Source: Anseranas semipalmata
Lineage: Eukaryota; Chordata; Aves; Anseriformes; Anseranatidae
DNA length: 64,000 bases
NCBI GenBank assembly: GCA_013399115.1
Contig: VXAA01001094.1
Span: 20,956 to 84,955 of the forward strand
Reading direction: 5' to 3'
Positions 52,050 to 63,980 of this stretch are shown here, one piece after another. The notes under the pieces are model-generated. The model saw nothing but the letters and a program-made list of their open reading frames with translations. It was not told the origin of the DNA and made no database searches. The first letter of the stretch is position 1; each line of letters starts with the position of its first letter. Made by a program: the position numbers and the translations under genes.

Positions 52050-52560
52050 CGTGTCACCCTAATGACGCTGTCTGCCGCCCCGCTGCGAGGCTGGTTTTGC
52101 TTCGCCTCGTCGCGCAGGGAAATGGACGCCCAGCAGCCCGCGCTGGGCCGGGGGGACGCTGAAGGCGCGTCCGTGTGGCACCGTGGGACGCAGAGATTCC
52201 CGGGGGGGTGCCGAGGGGCTGCTGCCCCCGCACGTGGCCGCACGCTGCTGCGTGGGGAGGCTTCGCCGGGGCCGTGCTGGCCCTGATAGACGCCAACAAG
52301 CATCAGGGCCTCCGCGGGGATGAGGGGCCGTGCCGCTGCGCTGGCGAGGTGGCAGAGCCGTGGGGAGCACTGGCTGGAGGATCTCCTGCCTTGCCTGGTT
52401 GCAGACGTGCAGCTGAAATGAGTCAGCGCGTCCCGACCTGATCCTCCCCGGGACCTGTTCGCCCCACCCGGCTCTCTCGATGGGATCGCTCGAGTTGCCG
52501 CGGCTCTCCTGCAGCTTTGCAGCGGAGACTGCCGGCTCTTCTCTTTGCCACACGCTAGCG
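52050..52560. promoter_or_regulatory. intronic CpG-rich block
   Basis: Dense CpG sequence isolated within the large intron. Long frames open on both strands (280 codons on the - strand over 51986-52828) follow from stop-poor GC-rich composition and carry no recognisable domain. Possible roles are an intronic promoter, an antisense transcript start or a CpG-rich enhancer; none can be decided from sequence. Confidence 0.4.
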
Positions 52561-55500
52561 TCCATCGCTGGTTAGGCCTAGCCTGTTTGGTGGCACTTGA
52601 AGTCTGTGTTGAGCCTTCTCCGCAGCTGTAAGAAAGCATTTCCCAAATGGTTGAGTTTTTAGTGTTGGCACGTCTCTCGATTCGCTGTGAAGTGTGCATG
52701 CGTGTCTGAGGGCTTTGGGGGTCATTTTTGTTGTTTTGAGGATAAAAGTAGCGAAGGAGCCAAGAAAAGAAGAAAAACAGAAACTCATCCAAGTGTGGTT
52801 CAGGTCTGATTTGCAAAATTACCTGCATCTTTCTGGTTCCTGTGATTGCAACTGGCAGGGGCTGAGTGAATTGCTCTCCTCAGTGGCTGCTGTTTGTAGT
52901 TAGCACTGGAAATACATTGTCAATACAGATTCTTCACATTTTAACAAACAAACAACTGACTAAACTCTTTAACCCAAGGATATAATGTTACTGTACTTTT
53001 GACTTAAGTTCCAGTCATATTCACGGGACTCTAAGGAGAGGGTTAGCAGCAGTGTATTAAGTGATTGCTGCTAAAAATGCTGCTGCTTCACTTTCTGTTT
53101 GTTTAAGATTTATTTCCTGTGCATGTCAAATGGCAGAAGCTTTGAAGAGTAGTTCCCTGTGTTTTGCTACGTTTCTAGACCATTTGGGCTGAAGTAAGAT
53201 TTGTTAAGCAGAAAAAAACAACAGTGACAAAGGTGACGTGACATAGAAATTGCTCAGAAAAGACGTTATCAGTGTAATTTTGAAGGCTGTCTGCTCTTGC
53301 TCTCTGAGCCATTGCTCATTCTGCAGGGTCTGAAGAACATCGTGGTCCAGTTTTCAACCTGCTTGCACGCATCCTGCACTCCTGTTGGTTCTGATATGGT
53401 GGCACAAAGTTGAAGCTTAGATAAAGAAGACTTTGACTTTTTTCTTTTTTAAGCAGAGATAGTTGCTCATCTATTGAATGATAGATAAGCTCTTTACTGT
53501 AGATTACTGAAAATATTTTTTTTTGATTCTTCAGAGATTATTTACTGTTATTTGAAAGTAGCAGTGTAAGTAAAAGATCTCAGGGAAAGAAACAGTAGAA
53601 GAGGTAAAGCAATTGTATCAGCTAAATCGTGCTTAGGGCATCTGACTAGTTCCGTCCTTCCCAGACTAGCTTGGGGAACTCGAGCAACTCTTTACTTTGG
53701 GAAAAAAAAAAATACAGTAGTGTATTTTAAATAAGGTAAAGCATAGAAGGCATTGGTTTTTATTTTCATTCTCTGTGTGGTTGGATGTGTCTTTAGATAA
53801 GTATCAGATGTGTGAGAATCATCCCCTAGATTTTGATACCAGACTGCTGAGAAATCACGAGGGAGATGAGGAACAGCAGTGTGCAATACAGTAGAGTGTA
53901 GGGTACATCTAGTGGTAAAGTGGAGAAACTTAGAATAATATGTGGGATATGAAGCCAGAACCTGAACTTGATACTGTCAGATGATCTCTCCGGACTGATA
54001 ATGCCCAGATTCATTGGCCTCCCCGCTGCGCTTTCACAGGAGTGGAGATGTGAGGGAGGAGGAGGGTGTTTATACATGCACTGGATCCTGCACTCAAGAA
54101 TTAATCTTGATTTAGATGCTGGGACTTTCCCAACCGGGCCCCAGTGAAATTGCTTGCTGCTCCCCCTCTGGACATGCTGCTCCTTCTAATCAGACCTACC
54201 TGGCATCAACCTCTTGACTGAAAGCCAGCAGTGCTTGTGCTGCCATGGTTATAAGGGAGAGGCTTTAACCCTGGACCCTGCTCAGAGGCTGCAAATCCAC
54301 CCTTTTGTTCCACACCTTCCTCTTGCCCGGGCCTCTGAGGCAGGCATGCCCTTTCTTCAGGGATGTGGAGCACGTCAGCAGCCAGGGAAACCTGGGGTGC
54401 AACGATGGTGCGGTTTTTCTCCCCAGAGACAGAGGTGAGGGATTCCCACGCATGCCAAGGGATGCTTCCTCCCTGAGAGCCAAAGTGGTGCTGATCGGGT
54501 TATCTGCATGCAAAGCAGGAGCTCCTGGTTTTGTTCATAATTCAGTGGGACCCGGAGCTGGGAGCAGCTGTGCCGCGCAGTTGCCTCTTTCAGGATGCTT
54601 TGACTCCTGGTTCTAGCCTTGAGCTAGCCAGTCAAAACCTTCCCACGTTCAGGTTTTGGCATTGGAGCTGTGGGCTGCCCTGTTTTGAGACCTCCAGAAA
54701 GCTTATATGATCAACATGCAAATCCCCTCTACATTAAGAAAATACAGCAACCCTTTTTGGAGATGCAGTAAAGATTGGGATGTGACCAACAGAAACTGCA
54801 TATCAGTTCAGCAGGACACATGCTCCCCCCCCCTCCATGAGTCACCTCCCTTAGGCACTGATCCAACACCATCCAAGGGGAGAAAAAGGAGTAAGGCACT
54901 TGAGTTCTGCATTTGTTTGTTTTCACAGAAGTCTCTTCTTCAGTGAAAAGCAGTGAAGTATTCACTTGCCACTGTTCTGGTCCGATATTCACCCTTCCAA
55001 AATCATGCTCTGCATTGTGTTGTTGGGACAAAGACTTTCTCTGCCCATTTGTTTTTTTTTTTTTTAAAGAACAGAAGCTAGGGGAATTCTTGTGCAGTAT
55101 CATCTTATTCATTCTGTTCACGTGATGTTTGAGGGAAGAGGAAAGTTGTGGCACAAGAGGGGAAGCGGAAGGTGATTCTCCCAGGGAGGATGGTATTTTT
55201 CAGCTGCAGTAAAGCATGTGAAAAATGTGATTTTGCTGGGAGGGCTGACTGGCACACAGTCGTAGCACAGTTGGATCCTCTTGGCCTCACCTGTGAAATT
55301 CTTTTTGTGAGGGGGAGGAAAGAGATTATGAGGAGAGCTTTTTCACATACAGCTGTGCTGTGAAAAGCAGCGTGTGTAGCAAGTTATCTGCATTTTTTGC
55401 ATAGCAATTCTTAAACGTTAGGAGTTCAGTTCAGAGGTGGATCAGACCTTGTTTGGAAAAGACTTAATTTCCTCTTGCCATTTCAGGATTATTCTTTGCA

Positions 55501-58500
55501 AATTTTTCTGGCTCTGTGTCTGGACTCATTCTAAATAGAGTTCTACCACTTTCTCGGAGAGATTAATCAAAGCCAACTAGCACATAGTGCTGGGGAGTCC
55601 TCGCTGGTTTTAAGCTCAAGTTTTTGTCTCCTTCATTTCATCTTGTGAATCGTAATTGCATGTTAGTGTTCCACCCTCAGAACTGTCCCAGTGTGCATGA
55701 CCTGCATGCGTGCTGGGGATACTAATAACCACCAAATGAAGTGCAGTTTTCAGGACTCTGCACCATCCTGAGCCTGTCTGCTGCTCTTGGGTTGCCCTGT
55801 AGGATGGCTCAGAGCCACAGTTCATTGATTTAAATTAGGAAAAAAGCAAAGTTCCATCAGCCGTGGCTCTCCTGAGCCAAGGTAGTGGTCACTTCAGAGG
55901 TGCTGGCAAGTGTTACTGTCACCTGGTTCTGGGGCTGAACATGAGCATTTCTGTGCATGTCCTTGTTTTGCCCTTCTTTTTTTTCTCACTTAAAGTGTTG
56001 AGTGTTTATATTTATTTTTTAGAATTGATGAATGTCATATCATTTTCATTTATCATTGCAGATGCTGAAAGCCAGGCTGACTTATGAGCCAGGCTTTCGT
56101 ATTCAAAGTATGCCAGTGTTGTCAGGCCAAAATATGTTGTTATAGTCACAATGGGAAAATAACTTCTAAGCACAGCTTTGTTCCTGTTCTCCTTGTGTCT
56201 TGGCAGGCTAAACAGTGAGGTCGAGCATTTTCAGTGTTACATGTAAGATCTAATCAAGGCAAACTCTTCTAAAGGAGAATAAGGAAACACAAATACCCCC
56301 CCCTTAATTATAGTTAGGAAACTTTTAACGTGAAAGGAGCCTTGGTGAAGGGAGCGTTTAACTTTAAAAGAAAGGCTGTGGATGTGGATGTGACTTGGCA
56401 TCTGCTGCAATTCAACCTAAGTTGGGTGATAAATGTTTTCTCGAGGCAGAATGACATCCATGTTGCAAGGTAAAAGAAAGAGATGAAGATTGTGTCTATC
56501 CTTTGTGCTGCTCAGCTTTATCTTCCCGCTTATCTTGGGTTGTAGCTCTAGTAATCTTTTTCCTCTCCACCCTTGACTCGATGTAGTGAAACTTGCTTAA
56601 CCTGTCAAAGGAATAAACCTGCTCGCTGTAAGGTGGACAGGTTGCGACTCTCCTTGAGAACTCTGGAACCTGCTGCTTTGGTTTCAGAGTTTTCTTTTTC
56701 CTTGATGATTGGATGCAGGGAGCTATCACAGTGTCTGTGATATTTGACCTACACGGTAAAAGTCAAAGGTGCAGTCAGGGTGTCTTCCTGTTTATAGCTC
56801 AATAGCTCGGGCTGCTTCCTTTCAAATATGCAAAACTAAAACATGAAGGGATTACCACATTCCCTGCTGGGGGTGTGGATTCTGCTCATGCTTTTCGGGC
56901 ATGGCAAAAGCGTGCATGGCAGTGCAGGAAGGAGAACTGCAGGCTGGGGACAGCTGATGACTTCGACACCAGGTGTAGTAGCAAAGCCCCGTCACTGCGG
57001 TACTGCGCCCACATTAACAAGCCCTGACTTACTAGCCTACATTATATTGCAAACACGACTGGACTGCTTTTGGGACTTGCAGGAGCCAGTGTATTAGCAT
57101 GTATTGTGTCATGCCAGGCGGAGGTGCCAGGCTGGACTGGCACTCACCTGGAGGTCTCTGCAGTTTCTCCTGTTGGTATGATGTGGACGTGCCAATGCAT
57201 CCCTCTCACGTAGGAGCAGCTCCACTGAAACAGGCAGAGTTAAGCAGGTGGACAAACAGCAGGGGAAAATAACTTAGCCCTGAGGAAACTATTTTGCATG
57301 GGTAGCTACTAAACAGGAATTCTGTGTCCTTATTACTGACAGAAAAGAGACTTGGAAAGAAAATGGAAACAAAAAGTCCCACACTTTACGTATGGTAGTT
57401 TTTTGTTGCTGTTGTTTTCTGAATGATGTGATTTAGCTCGACTGCTTTCGCTCTCTACTTCTCTGAAAAGTGACTGGCCGAGTAATACCAGCTAGGCGTC
57501 AGCCAAGCTGCCAGAAGGGTGAGCATGCAGGCCGTGTGTCTGTCTGTCCGCCTGTCTCTGTCTGGGGGTGGAAGGACAGACAAGCACATGCACAAGGAAG
57601 ATCTCATCAGAACTGGAAAGCAGTCTTTACCAAAAAAGAAAAAAAAAAAGGCCAACAAACCACCTTGTACACTTTGCTGTGCCTCTGGAATTGGATACCG
57701 CGTTTTTGCCTGGTTGTTCCCAGTTGCTTTTCAAGTTTATCTGCAACCGTTGTGGGCAGCTCTCTCTACCCAGCCTGCTGGGCACATCTGCACTCAGATG
57801 CTCTCCTCCTCTTCAGCCTCCCGCAGCGTGACCGACACACGTCACCAGCATCTGTCCCCCGTTTATGTGACCGGTGAGGGTTATCAGGGGGCTCATGGCA
57901 GCCCACCGAAAGGCTGGGAGCTGAAAGCAGGCAGGCAGTAGCTGAACAGCCGTTTTAATCTTGCGGTGGTTCTGATACCTGTGGGGCTTTTGAATGGAGG
58001 CCGTTCCTGCAAAACACCCTGAGGAGCTCAGCTGTAGCTTGAGTCAGTAATTTAGTTGCCTTTTTTTTTTTTTTTTTCAAAACGTTCGGAGATTGTGGAA
58101 GGAAACGACAAAAAAAAAAAGCATTGTGCTGGGAGACAGTCATCCGCGCAGCTTCTGCCCGTGGGTCAGTTTGGTCCAGTGTGTTATCTTGCAGCATCAC
58201 GCCCTTGGCATCCAAAACTAAAATTGATTTCATGTCATAACACCCAGGCAGTTATGAGGACATACAAGACTCGTCTAGATTACAACATTCTCTCATGTTT
58301 GAACATGATAGCATGCAGTCGAGTGAAATGGCACCGTCCTGAGCTGAGTTGGTGGTGTGTCTTCTGAAGAAGCGTGCCCAAATGCCATTAACGTTGTCTC
58401 CCTTGTGCAGCTTTGAAGTCAGTCATACAGGCAAAGGACGCCTCTCTCCTGCACTCCCATTTCTAACCATTAGAAGTGAGAATTTCCATTGCATGTAGGA

Positions 58501-59267
58501 ATGTAGGAGCCTAAGTTAGTTTTTTTTCGAAAGCATTTGAGTACTGTAAATTTGAGGCTAAAGGCCCTACATCTACTTTAAAACGGGAAAAGTACTAGTT
58601 AAGCTTTGAGTACTCAGAAGAAGAAACACGGGAGTAATACCTGGCATCTAACTGAACGGAACTGGGCGAGAGCATCTTCCTCGGGTTGCAAACACAGCAA
58701 ACTGAGAGGCAGGTGGGTCAGGTATACGGATATTCATGAGATTGCTTCCTGAGCTGTTTTCCTAAGCCCTTGTTACACCCTGCATCAGAGAACCAAAGAA
58801 ATACGCTGGGTGTCTCTCAGTCGCTCTGCTGGGGTTTAGAGACCCATCCTGCAACGACGGTACTTCTGACCTGGAAGAAGTATGGGTGGGCTTTGTGGAA
58901 CGTTTTTTTCCCTTTTTCAGTGTCTCTGTGACGAGAAATAGACGTTGTCCTGGGGATAGGTGTTCGTGATCACATTTTGGCAAGACAGAGTTGTGCAAGT
59001 CGTACCTGCTGCAGCTTAACGGCGTTACCAGATATATCTTGACTTCGCATTTGCAGTTTAAATTTGATTTTGGGGTGCACCAGTATGTTGTGTTAAGGAT
59101 GAGAAGGAAACAGAAATGTATTTAAGAAGCGTTGCTCCGACACTGGCATATACTGATGCATTTGGGGTACAGTCTGAAGCGGTAAAAGGAGAGCCAGGTG
59201 CAGACGGGGCGCTGCTTTTGCGTTGAGAGAAGTGGGTGCTAAGCTGCAGGCTTTTACCTGCTAGAGC

Positions 59268-59420
59268 ACCGCAAGGCGGCAAGGCCGGGTGTGTAGATCA
59301 CTGCGCGGCTTCGGGCAGAAGCGGGGCCTCGCGGGTGACAGGGGCTGCATGCGGTGCTCCGGGGGCCGGGCGGTCTTTCGGAAGCACGGTGGGGTTCATG
59401 GGGTCTCTGCCGGGACCCTT
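59268..59420. promoter_or_regulatory. CpG-rich stretch just upstream of the NLS exon
   Basis: CpG-dense segment about 100-250 bases before the exon at 59519. It could start a short RREB1 form beginning at finger 3/NLS, or simply reflect local GC content. Confidence 0.25.
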
Positions 59421-59518
59421 TAAAGGCAACCCTTGGAAGTGGTGTTGGCATTAAAATTTACGCGGACTTCCCGTCCCGATCTGCCTGCTCACAGTGTCGT
59501 CTTCCCCCTCCCGCTCAG

Positions 59519-59663
59519 GCACATGAAGATTCACGAGAAGGATCCAAACAGCACAGCGAGCACAACTCCCCCGTCTCCGCTGAAGCGCAGGCGATTATCT
59601 TCGAAACGGAAACTTAGTCAAGATGCTGAGATGGACAGAGAGGAGAGGACACCTGCAAAAAAG
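59519..59663 (+). CDS. RREB1: RREB1 coding exon, end of zinc finger 3 and nuclear localisation segment
   Basis: 145 bp: one base completing the Arg codon, then 48 codons; acceptor CCGCTCAG. HMKIH supplies both His ligands of finger 3, followed by EKDPNS and a basic segment [17 protein letters not shown] that matches human RREB1 and resembles a bipartite nuclear localisation signal with an adjacent Ser-Pro site. It ends in an acidic stretch and PAKK, where human also has PAKK. The donor AAAAAG|GTTCTT departs from the GTAAGT consensus at positions +3 to +6 and is weak. Read-through would add 26 residues and stop at 59742. Confidence 0.95.
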
Positions 59664-60835
59664 GTTCTTTACCAGGCATGCAGCAAAAGGCTTTCCTGGC
59701 TGCCTCCTAAATTTCCAGCTGCTGTGTTCATGCACTCAGCATAGGAATATTTAAATTTGGTCTTTGTTACAGCCCTGTATATTTTAAGATACCATGCTTT
59801 TCCTCTGTAGCCAACGGTGTTGTCTGAAATCAACAATGAATTTCTAATTTCAGAGATTGAAAGAATTCCTTTTTTTTTTATTCTTTATTGTTTATAAATT
59901 TCTGGGTTTGCTTATGATTTGTATTAGCTGACGTTGGATGAGAAGAGGACAAACTATTCTTTTGCTACTGCAGCTTTTCCCCTCGTTTTTTTCCTGTTTA
60001 ATTAATAGTATTCTTGCAGGATAGTGATTGGAACTTCAAAAAAATAGTGTTTACTTCAAAAGCAGAAAAAAACTTAAGTGCATTTTTGTTTTGGTCTGGA
60101 GAAAAAAACTGTATAGTATGTTTCCCTTTCGCAGTAGCATAATCCTGCATTATTTGAGTAGCAAGAGCAACCAGAAAATATTTATTTGAAGGCTAGACAT
60201 TTCCATTAGGGTTTTGTTTATGAAATATTTTACTGCATTTCAGTCATTTATACAAAATGTATGGTGGCTGCCAAAGTTAACTCGACCCTTTCCACTTACA
60301 ATCTCTAAATGGCGAACTAGTAGAAACTCCATTTAGCTTGGTATCTCCTTGTTCTTGTACAAGCTTTTCTCCCTGTAATCAGAAGAGGGCTGTAGAAAAC
60401 ATGCAGAAGTTCGTTGCTTTTCCATGGACCACTTGAGTTAGCAGTTGGCAGTATTTCAGTGGCATAAATAATTTAGGCTGACAGCTCGCCTGGCTTTCTG
60501 AAGGGGGAGGAATGCTAGTTCAGTGGTATATAAACATACGGGTTTATAAGTTGTTCAAATCACAGTTTCTAATTAGAACTGATGTATCCGTGACTTAGCT
60601 GCACGCTTCATCCCTTGCTGAGCCTCCTTTTCTGTCGTGCGTATTCTCACATGCGCTGAGTCTGTGTCTCTCACCCTCTCTCTGTTGCCGAAATGAGCGA
60701 TTTCTGGTCACCTGCAGCAAAGTTGCCGACGAAGCCTGCTGCTTCGATTTTAAGAGGAGGACTTGGAACGGACTGCATGTTTGGTTTGTTGCTTAAAATT
60801 CAGTCTATTGAGTTTTTTTTTTCCTCTCTCTGAAG
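59664..60835 (+). other. RREB1: RREB1 intron (1172 bp)
   Basis: GTTCTT donor to CTCTGAAG acceptor. AT-rich; no other feature seen. Confidence 0.9.
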
Positions 60836-60972
60836 GTTGTCGAGGATGGTCAATCCGGTGAAGGGGATAAGAAGGAGGACGACGTTTATCATTGTCCAGT
60901 GTGTTTCAAAGATTTTTTTTGCAAGTATGGGCTGGAGTCCCACATGGAGACACATCCAGATAACTCGCTGAG
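60836..60972 (+). CDS. RREB1: RREB1 coding exon, zinc finger 4
   Basis: 137 bp: 45 codons plus AG of an Arg codon; acceptor TCTGAAG, donor GCTGAG|GTAAGA. It encodes [16 protein letters not shown], corresponding to human MVEDGQSGD, then a complete C2H2 finger: CPVC, 12 residues, HMETH. It ends PDNSLR where human has SDNPLR. In human the next residues start another finger (CDICCVTF); I find no such exon in the remaining 3 kb, so the gene continues past the window. Confidence 0.97.
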
Positions 60973-62570
60973 GTAAGAAATGGGCCTGAGAGCATTTCTG
61001 GTCACCAGATGCTCTGAGAGAGCCTGCTGGGGAGGGGGAGAGAGACCCTGGCTTCATTCAGACCTCTGCACTGCTAACTGACTCCCATTGTGATTCTGAA
61101 CTGTTTTTTAAACCTTTCTGCCTCATCTTGTGTCACCAAGATGCTGTAAGGCTTAATTTTTATTTTTATTTTTGCAAATACAGGAAATCTGCCAGTTAAT
61201 AGCTGGGAATGTTTTTAGAAGAAATTAAAGCACCCCTTCCTCCCCTCCAAACTCATCACAGTTGTTATGTAAAAGTGTAAAATGCCAACATTGCAAAATT
61301 TTAACAAGTTAAACTAAAGATGCTTAAAACATGAAGCGAAACTAGATAAAAGTGTTCAGGTACCACCAACTTAGGAGATTTTTCTGCCTAAGGAAAAGAA
61401 GAAGACTGGATATAAAGGTTTTGTTGTTTGGCTTGGGACTGAGTGAAGATAGATGAGTTTCTGGTTCCAAACTTTCTGTAAAATGTGTTATGCTTTTCTG
61501 CCTGTTGAGGTTAGGGAATGTTTTGGATTTTGGCTTAAATCAGCATCTCTTAACGAGGAAAAATTAGTTATTAATTGTTTGGGAAGGTGCTTGGGTTTTG
61601 TGTTTTGGTTCAAGTAATTGCTGCTGGGACTTCTGATACTTTTTTATTTCCTGTTTTTTTACCATAGAAAAAAGTAGAGCCAGATACATGAAGATACAAA
61701 AGAGGTATTCCAAGTCTAGTTTAAACATGTAGAAAAGCTGCTATTTTATAAAAGCAGATTATCAATTTGCAGAAGCTTATTTTAGGACATTGGACTCTCT
61801 CTAGTGATCTTTTCAGAAGGTTGCAGAATTCAACATCTTGAATTATCAACATTCTTTCCTCAACACATTGTCTTAGTAGAATGGGATGGAACAGAGCTGA
61901 GTTAATTTTTTTTTTTTTAATTAGAAAACCTTGGTAAATATGCCCAAAACCATTTCTTTAAAAAGGCATTGTAAGTATTGTAATTAATGGGGAAGGAATT
62001 TGGAAAGCTCTTTCTTAAACTTAGTCCAGCAAACAGTAGTTATTTAAATGGAGTTTGCTGTTTCTGAAGTAAATCAAGTACATTTTCATTACAGAGCAAA
62101 ACTGAAACGGTTGTTCTCTAACCCCCACCAAAGGGTCTCTGAGATAATTTTGCCATACACTTTACACTTTAGAGAAATTGGCTGTATTATTAGGCTTAAC
62201 CTGATGTTAGCCTCTCTTTGAAGCCTCTATGAAGATACAACCTCTTTGTTAGGCTATATGCCATGAAGCTGAGCGGACAGGTGGGTTCGTGGCTTTGAGT
62301 GGTGGATAAAAGGTAACGGAATAGATGCCCTTCTAGCTTGGCAGCCTTACAGTCTGCTGCTGCAAGGCACTGGCTGTGCAGACATGCTGTTCCTCTTCGT
62401 GCAACTCTTTTCTTAGGATGAGAGACTTGCTTTTGGATAACATTCTCCTGACATGGATTTTGCTACCCGTAATTGTGTTGAGCAACAAATGTGTCCCTAA
62501 ATCAAAGCCCCAATTGTCAGGCTCTGTGGGCACGAGTTAAGGGTGGTGCTGGGATACTGATCTTTATGGG

Positions 62571-62750
62571 CTTGTCTAGACGATGGTAAGGTTTTTTTTG
62601 TCAAATGTTTGCTTTGACAATTTAAGACATTTCAGTGGAGATAGGGCAAGACAAGGAAGCCATGGTTCTCCCTGGTCAGCTAACGTATTCAAATGCAACT
62701 TGCCCTGTCTATCTGGCTTAAAACACACCTTTTGTCCTAGTCTAGACAAG
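62571..62750. mobile_element. imperfect palindrome, candidate MITE-like DNA transposon remnant
   Basis: The ends are an exact 11-bp inverted repeat: CTTGTCTAGAC at 62571-62581 and GTCTAGACAAG at 62740-62750. Further complementary blocks occur in the same order inwards: TTTAAG near 62621 against CTTAAAA near 62718, and GATAG/GGCAAG at 62640-62650 against CTTGCCC/CTATC at 62699-62713. The left arm carries about 30 extra bases. This is the layout of a small non-autonomous DNA transposon. No transposase and no clear target-site duplication are visible. From memory, similar CTTGTCTA-type ends occur in reptile and bird MITEs; the family is not established. Confidence 0.5.
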
Positions 62751-63859
62751 TCAAATGACACTGTCTGCTTGGCCCAACCTAGCAGAAAATCCTCTGGTAA
62801 GCAGAGCAGTCTGGGCTGCAGTTGTGGTGACTTTCATCCCATAGGAGATGGGTTAAAATACTAGGCAGGCAGGGGCTGCAACTGCAGGGTTCTGCAAGAC
62901 TGTAGGATTCAACAAAATATTCTGAAGGTGGCATGCCATTCTCAGCCCTGAGTTAATGTGACTGAAATGATTTCTCTTGTGAGGCTCAGGGGTGGTTTTC
63001 TGAGTGAAAGAGATGGAAGAAAACAGAAAATGCTGCTAGAGCAGGAGGCATGTGTGTACGGGTGTGTTTGTGGCAAGGGAGCAAACTGCAAAGTGTTAGA
63101 AGGCATTCATCAAATCCTGGCGTTTCCTTATTGTAGAAGACAAGGAGGAAGAACTCTGCTTAAACAAAGTTCAAACAAACAAAAAAGCGTAGCACCTGTG
63201 TTACGAGCAAAGGGCAGGGAGCAGAACATGCTCGGTCTCTTTTTATTGCCAGTATTGTAAAATTAGAGTCACTTGATCAGGGCTTCTGTGAGGCAGGTAT
63301 CAGATGTTGTGCATACCAGAGCCAGATGCTCTGGCTCTGGCAGTTGCTTTGCAGCCACGGCTGGAGGTAGCCCCCGCAGACTGTTTCGTTATGACCCAAA
63401 AATAAGCCATGCTCTATCAGCCTAGCCCTGCCTTTCTTTGCAGACCACGGGGCAAACGTTTGACTCCTCTGGGCTCCCCCGTTAGTTAGTATAAAAATGA
63501 CCGCGGAGTGATGCGCAAGCGTGCGCTGCCTTGACAGCGGTGCCAGCCTCCCTTCAGGGGCATGTCCCCATCAGCAGCAAAGTGCAGGAGCCTCTGCTTG
63601 GCTTCCTTGGGGTCCCTTAATCCTGCCGTTGTCGTGCAAATGTCCAGAGCATCCATCCCTCGGTCCCCCCTGTTAAGAAACGGGAAAGGTGAGGCTGTCT
63701 GGCAGCCCCTGCATCAGGGTGTGAGCAGCTAATTCACGGGGTGGGCCCTTACCCTTCCAGGGACCGTCAAATGAACAACCCGAAATGGCAGGGTTGGCTG
63801 TTCAAAGGCAGATGAAAAGACATCCCGCATTGTCCTCCTGAGGAGGGCTTTCTCATGTA

Positions 63860-63980
63860 AAGCCCCGAGCTGGGAGCACCTCATTGTTTACTTGCAGCAG
63901 AATAAACAATGCTTAATCCATCGATTGTGTGAGAGAGGCTCCCGCTTGGGAGAGTCTCTCTCGATTATGTAAAATCCCAA
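63860..63980. promoter_or_regulatory. hairpin and clustered TF motifs, candidate enhancer
   Basis: 63931-63943 (GAGAGAGGCTCCC) and 63948-63962 (GGGAGAGTCTCTCTC) are complementary apart from a two-base bulge, around a 4-base loop. Just upstream are ATTGTTTAC (forkhead), AACAAT (SOX), TTAATCC (OTX type) and ATCGATT (ONECUT/CUX type). The density of motifs suggests a conserved regulatory element running to the window edge. The stem looks too short for a microRNA precursor. Confidence 0.3.

Larger units (their letters stand above)
41607..59518 (+). other. RREB1: large RREB1 intron (17,912 bp)
   Basis: GTGAGT donor to CCGCTCAG acceptor, the largest complete intron here. It has simple repeats near 47598, 48274, 55050, 57630 and 58062, an isolated CpG-rich block near 52.05-52.56 kb and another GC-rich stretch immediately before the next exon. 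The longest open frame outside the GC-rich blocks is 47050-47589 (179 codons, + strand) with no recognisable domain. No nested gene is supported. Confidence 0.85.

Noticed and set aside
51986..52828. 280-codon minus-strand open frame as a nested gene
   Set aside because: It covers a CpG-rich block with open frames on both strands and has low-complexity Arg/Pro/Ala-rich translation, as expected of stop-poor DNA.
63430..63480. TTTCTTTGCAG followed by open sequence, as the next RREB1 exon
   Set aside because: The expected next residues (CDICCVTF-type finger) are not encoded there in any frame.
63931..63962. Hairpin as a microRNA precursor
   Set aside because: The stem is only 13-15 bp with a 4-base loop, much shorter than a typical precursor.
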